Assembly (NCBI GenBank): GCA_017543415.1
Contig: JAFYGD010000097.1
Coordinates: forward strand, 1-7,374
DNA from: Eubacterium sp.
GTDB lineage: Bacteria > Bacillota > Clostridia > Oscillospirales > Acutalibacteraceae
DNA: 7,374 nucleotides
Direction: 5' to 3'
Positions 5,803-7,374 of this stretch are shown here, piece after piece. Made by a program: the position numbers and the translations under genes. Under the pieces are notes generated by a model. That model was not told the DNA's origin. It was given only the letters and a program-made list of their open reading frames with translations, and did no database searches. Position 1 is the first letter of the stretch; the number at the start of each line of letters is the position of its first letter.

Positions 5803-6617
5803 AAAACAAAACCTCACTGCTTTCAAAGGCCTATATGGCGCTCATTTTTATTTTTCTTTACGCTCCGATAGGCGTAATGATGGCGTTTTCCTTTAACAGC
5901 TCCTCAAGCACTTATCAGATGAGCGGCTTTTCCGATTACTGGTGGAAAAGAATGTTCCTTGATTCGGCGGCTATGAGCTCGCTTAAAAACACAATTATTC
6001 TTGCTGTTGCAACAACCATATGCTCTGTGCTTTTGGGTACTCTTGCTTCAGTCGGACTTTTCTATTCAAAAAACAATCTTTACAAAAAAGCAATGATGAC
6101 GGCAACTAACATCCCGCTAATGAACCCCGAAATTGTTACGGGTATTTCAATGATGCTGCTGTTCGTTTTTGCGGGCACGCTTATTCATAAAAGCGAGGTA
6201 CTCGGCTTTACAACGCTTCTTATTGCCCACGTTACCTTCTGCCTTCCCTACGTTATTTTAAACGTAATTCCGAAGCTCAGGCAGTTTGATATGAACCTTT
6301 ACGAAGCTGCTCTTGATTTGGGCTGCAAGCCGCTGAAAGCGTTTTTTAAAGTAGTTCTTCCCGAGATTACAAGCGGTATTATTACGGGCGCCGTAATGAG
6401 CTTTACGCTTTCGCTTGACGATTTCATTATTTCATATTTCACTAACGGACCGTCCTTCCAGACACTTCCAATTTACATTTTTTCACTTACAAAGAAAAGA
6501 GTTAAGCCCGATATGTTCGCGCTTTCAACGCTTATGTTCGTTGTTATCCTTATTCTGCTTGTATTTATGAATATTGCGCAGAGCAGAGCGGAGCGAAGGG
6601 AGGCAAAGAAGATATGA
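5799..6617 (+). CDS. potC: Spermidine/putrescine ABC transporter permease PotC
   Basis: Second permease subunit of the polyamine importer. It has 272 residues, usual for PotC, with about six membrane helices (roughly 8-30, 62-88, 110-130, 136-157, 192-212, 242-260). The EAA loop EAALDLGCKPLKAFFKVVLP (169-188) contacts PotA. SLDDFIISYFTNGP (205-218) and the following LPIYIFSLTKK (223-233) are hallmark PotC sequences. The ATG at 5799 overlaps the potB stop as ATGA and has GGAGGT ending 8 bases upstream. The C-terminus is a short basic tail (RAERREAKKI). The next gene again overlaps through ATGA, so potB, potC and potD are probably translationally coupled. Confidence 0.95.
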   Translation: MKNKTSLLSKAYMALIFIFLYAPIGVMMAFSFNSSSSTYQMSGFSDYWWKRMFLDSAAMSSLKNTIILAVATTICSVLLGTLASVGLFYSKNNLYKKAMMTATNIPLMNPEIVTGISMMLLFVFAGTLIHKSEVLGFTTLLIAHVTFCLPYVILNVIPKLRQFDMNLYEAALDLGCKPLKAFFKVVLPEITSGIITGAVMSFTLSLDDFIISYFTNGPSFQTLPIYIFSLTKKRVKPDMFALSTLMFVVILILLVFMNIAQSRAERREAKKI

Positions 6618-7374
6618 GAAAACTGTTTTCATTAATTTTTGCCGCTGTGCTTTTAACACTTACGGTTATCCCCTGCCTTACCGCTTCTGCTAAGGATAAG
6701 TATTTCAGCGACGAACAGGTAAACTACTATAAAAACCTCGGTCTTAAAGGCACAACTATCAACGTTTATAACTGGGGCGAATATATTTCGGACGGCAGTG
6801 ACGGCTCAATGGACGTTGTTAAGGAATTTGAACGCCTTACGGGCGCCAACGTAAACTATACGAACTTTGAAAGCAACGAGAATATGTATTCAAAGCTTGC
6901 GGGCGGAGGCGTTTCCTACGATGTAATAGTTCCTTCCGATTATATGATTGAGCGCCTTATTGACGAGGATATGCTCCTTGAACTTGATTTTAACAATATT
7001 CCAAACTTTGAAAAATATATCCGGGACGATTTCAGGCATCTTTTTTACGACCCCGAGGATAAATACAGCGTCGGCTTTAACATAAGCTACACAGCTCTGA
7101 TTTACAACAAAAAGCTTGTAAAGGAAAAGCCTGATTCTTGGAAGGTTCTGTGGGACAAGCAGTACAAGGGCAAGGTGCTTATGTTCAACAACTCGCGTGA
7201 CGCCTTTGCCATTGCACAGGAGGTGCTCGGCTACGACGTTAACTCAACGAGCGAGCAGGAGTGGGTTGAGGCTGCCGAAATGCTTGCAAAGCAAAAGGAC
7301 GCCGTTGAGCCCGTTTACGTAATGGACGAGGTTTTCAACCTTATGGAAAGCGGCGAATACGCCTTTGCAACCTA
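6614..7374 (+). CDS. potD: Spermidine/putrescine-binding protein PotD, C-terminus beyond the window
   Basis: Extracytoplasmic polyamine receptor that delivers substrate to PotB and PotC. The gene runs off the right edge; 253 codons are seen. Residues 1-26 form a signal peptide (basic MRK, hydrophobic core, ending TASA before KDKYF). NWGEY (53-57) and VPSDY (106-110) match the E. coli PotD segments around W34/Y37 and S83/Y85. DSWKVLWDKQYKGKVLMF (174-191) leads into NNSRDAF (192-198), the position of the acidic ligand contacts, and YVMDEVFNLMESGEYAF (235-251) is typical of clostridial PotD. Two oddities: no canonical lipobox precedes Cys21 (VIPC), and the usual PY-x-WGT segment reads VGFNISYT (153-160). 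The ATG overlaps the potC stop (ATGA), with GGGAGG 10 bases upstream. Confidence 0.93.
   Translation, partial: MRKLFSLIFAAVLLTLTVIPCLTASAKDKYFSDEQVNYYKNLGLKGTTINVYNWGEYISDGSDGSMDVVKEFERLTGANVNYTNFESNENMYSKLAGGGVSYDVIVPSDYMIERLIDEDMLLELDFNNIPNFEKYIRDDFRHLFYDPEDKYSVGFNISYTALIYNKKLVKEKPDSWKVLWDKQYKGKVLMFNNSRDAFAIAQEVLGYDVNSTSEQEWVEAAEMLAKQKDAVEPVYVMDEVFNLMESGEYAFAT

Overview
The window looks like a chromosomal segment of an anaerobic, endospore-forming low-to-moderate-GC Firmicute, most plausibly a clostridial (Oscillospiraceae/Lachnospiraceae-like) gut bacterium. The evidence is a dipicolinate synthase pair (a spore-specific pathway), strong AGGAGG-type ribosome binding sites, frequent TTG start codons, a clostridial-style FliB-type protein and a spermidine/putrescine ABC operon. 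I see no phage, IS, CRISPR, tRNA or rRNA signal. This is compact core-type DNA carrying nine genes, two of them cut by the window edges.

Left part, minus strand (1-2297): a three-gene run murC - CYTH/triphosphate-tunnel protein - FliB-like protein. murC (peptidoglycan precursor synthesis) starts with TTG behind a perfect AGGAGG. The CYTH gene overlaps murC by one base (TAATG), and the FliB-like gene overlaps the CYTH gene by 29 bases. The CYTH protein is the most unusual gene here. Its triphosphate-tunnel domain looks complete, but its N-terminus appears to be a strongly shrunken remnant of the P-loop ATPase domain that is often fused to this domain, with no Walker A motif.

Centre (2298-3708): a 131-base divergent promoter region, then dpaA-dpaB on the plus strand, with a 3-base overlap. 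Together they should oxidise the DapA product of the lysine pathway to dipicolinic acid in the mother cell. A sequence matching the sigma-K consensus lies upstream of dpaA, interleaved with the upstream half of a housekeeping-type promoter for murC.

Right part (3709-7374): a 107-base intergenic region with a near-consensus housekeeping promoter (TTGACA, 17 bp, TATATT) and a perfect inverted repeat at the expected transcription start. It is followed by potA-potB-potC-potD, whose members overlap by 4 to 8 bases. PotA is the ATPase, PotB and PotC are the permeases, and PotD (truncated by the window end) is the extracellular polyamine-binding protein. PotD departs from the usual family pattern in its export signal and in part of the expected ligand-binding region.

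Four of the nine genes (murC, dpaA, dpaB, potA) are best started at TTG and one (potB) at GTG. Family comparisons are from memory, not from a database search.
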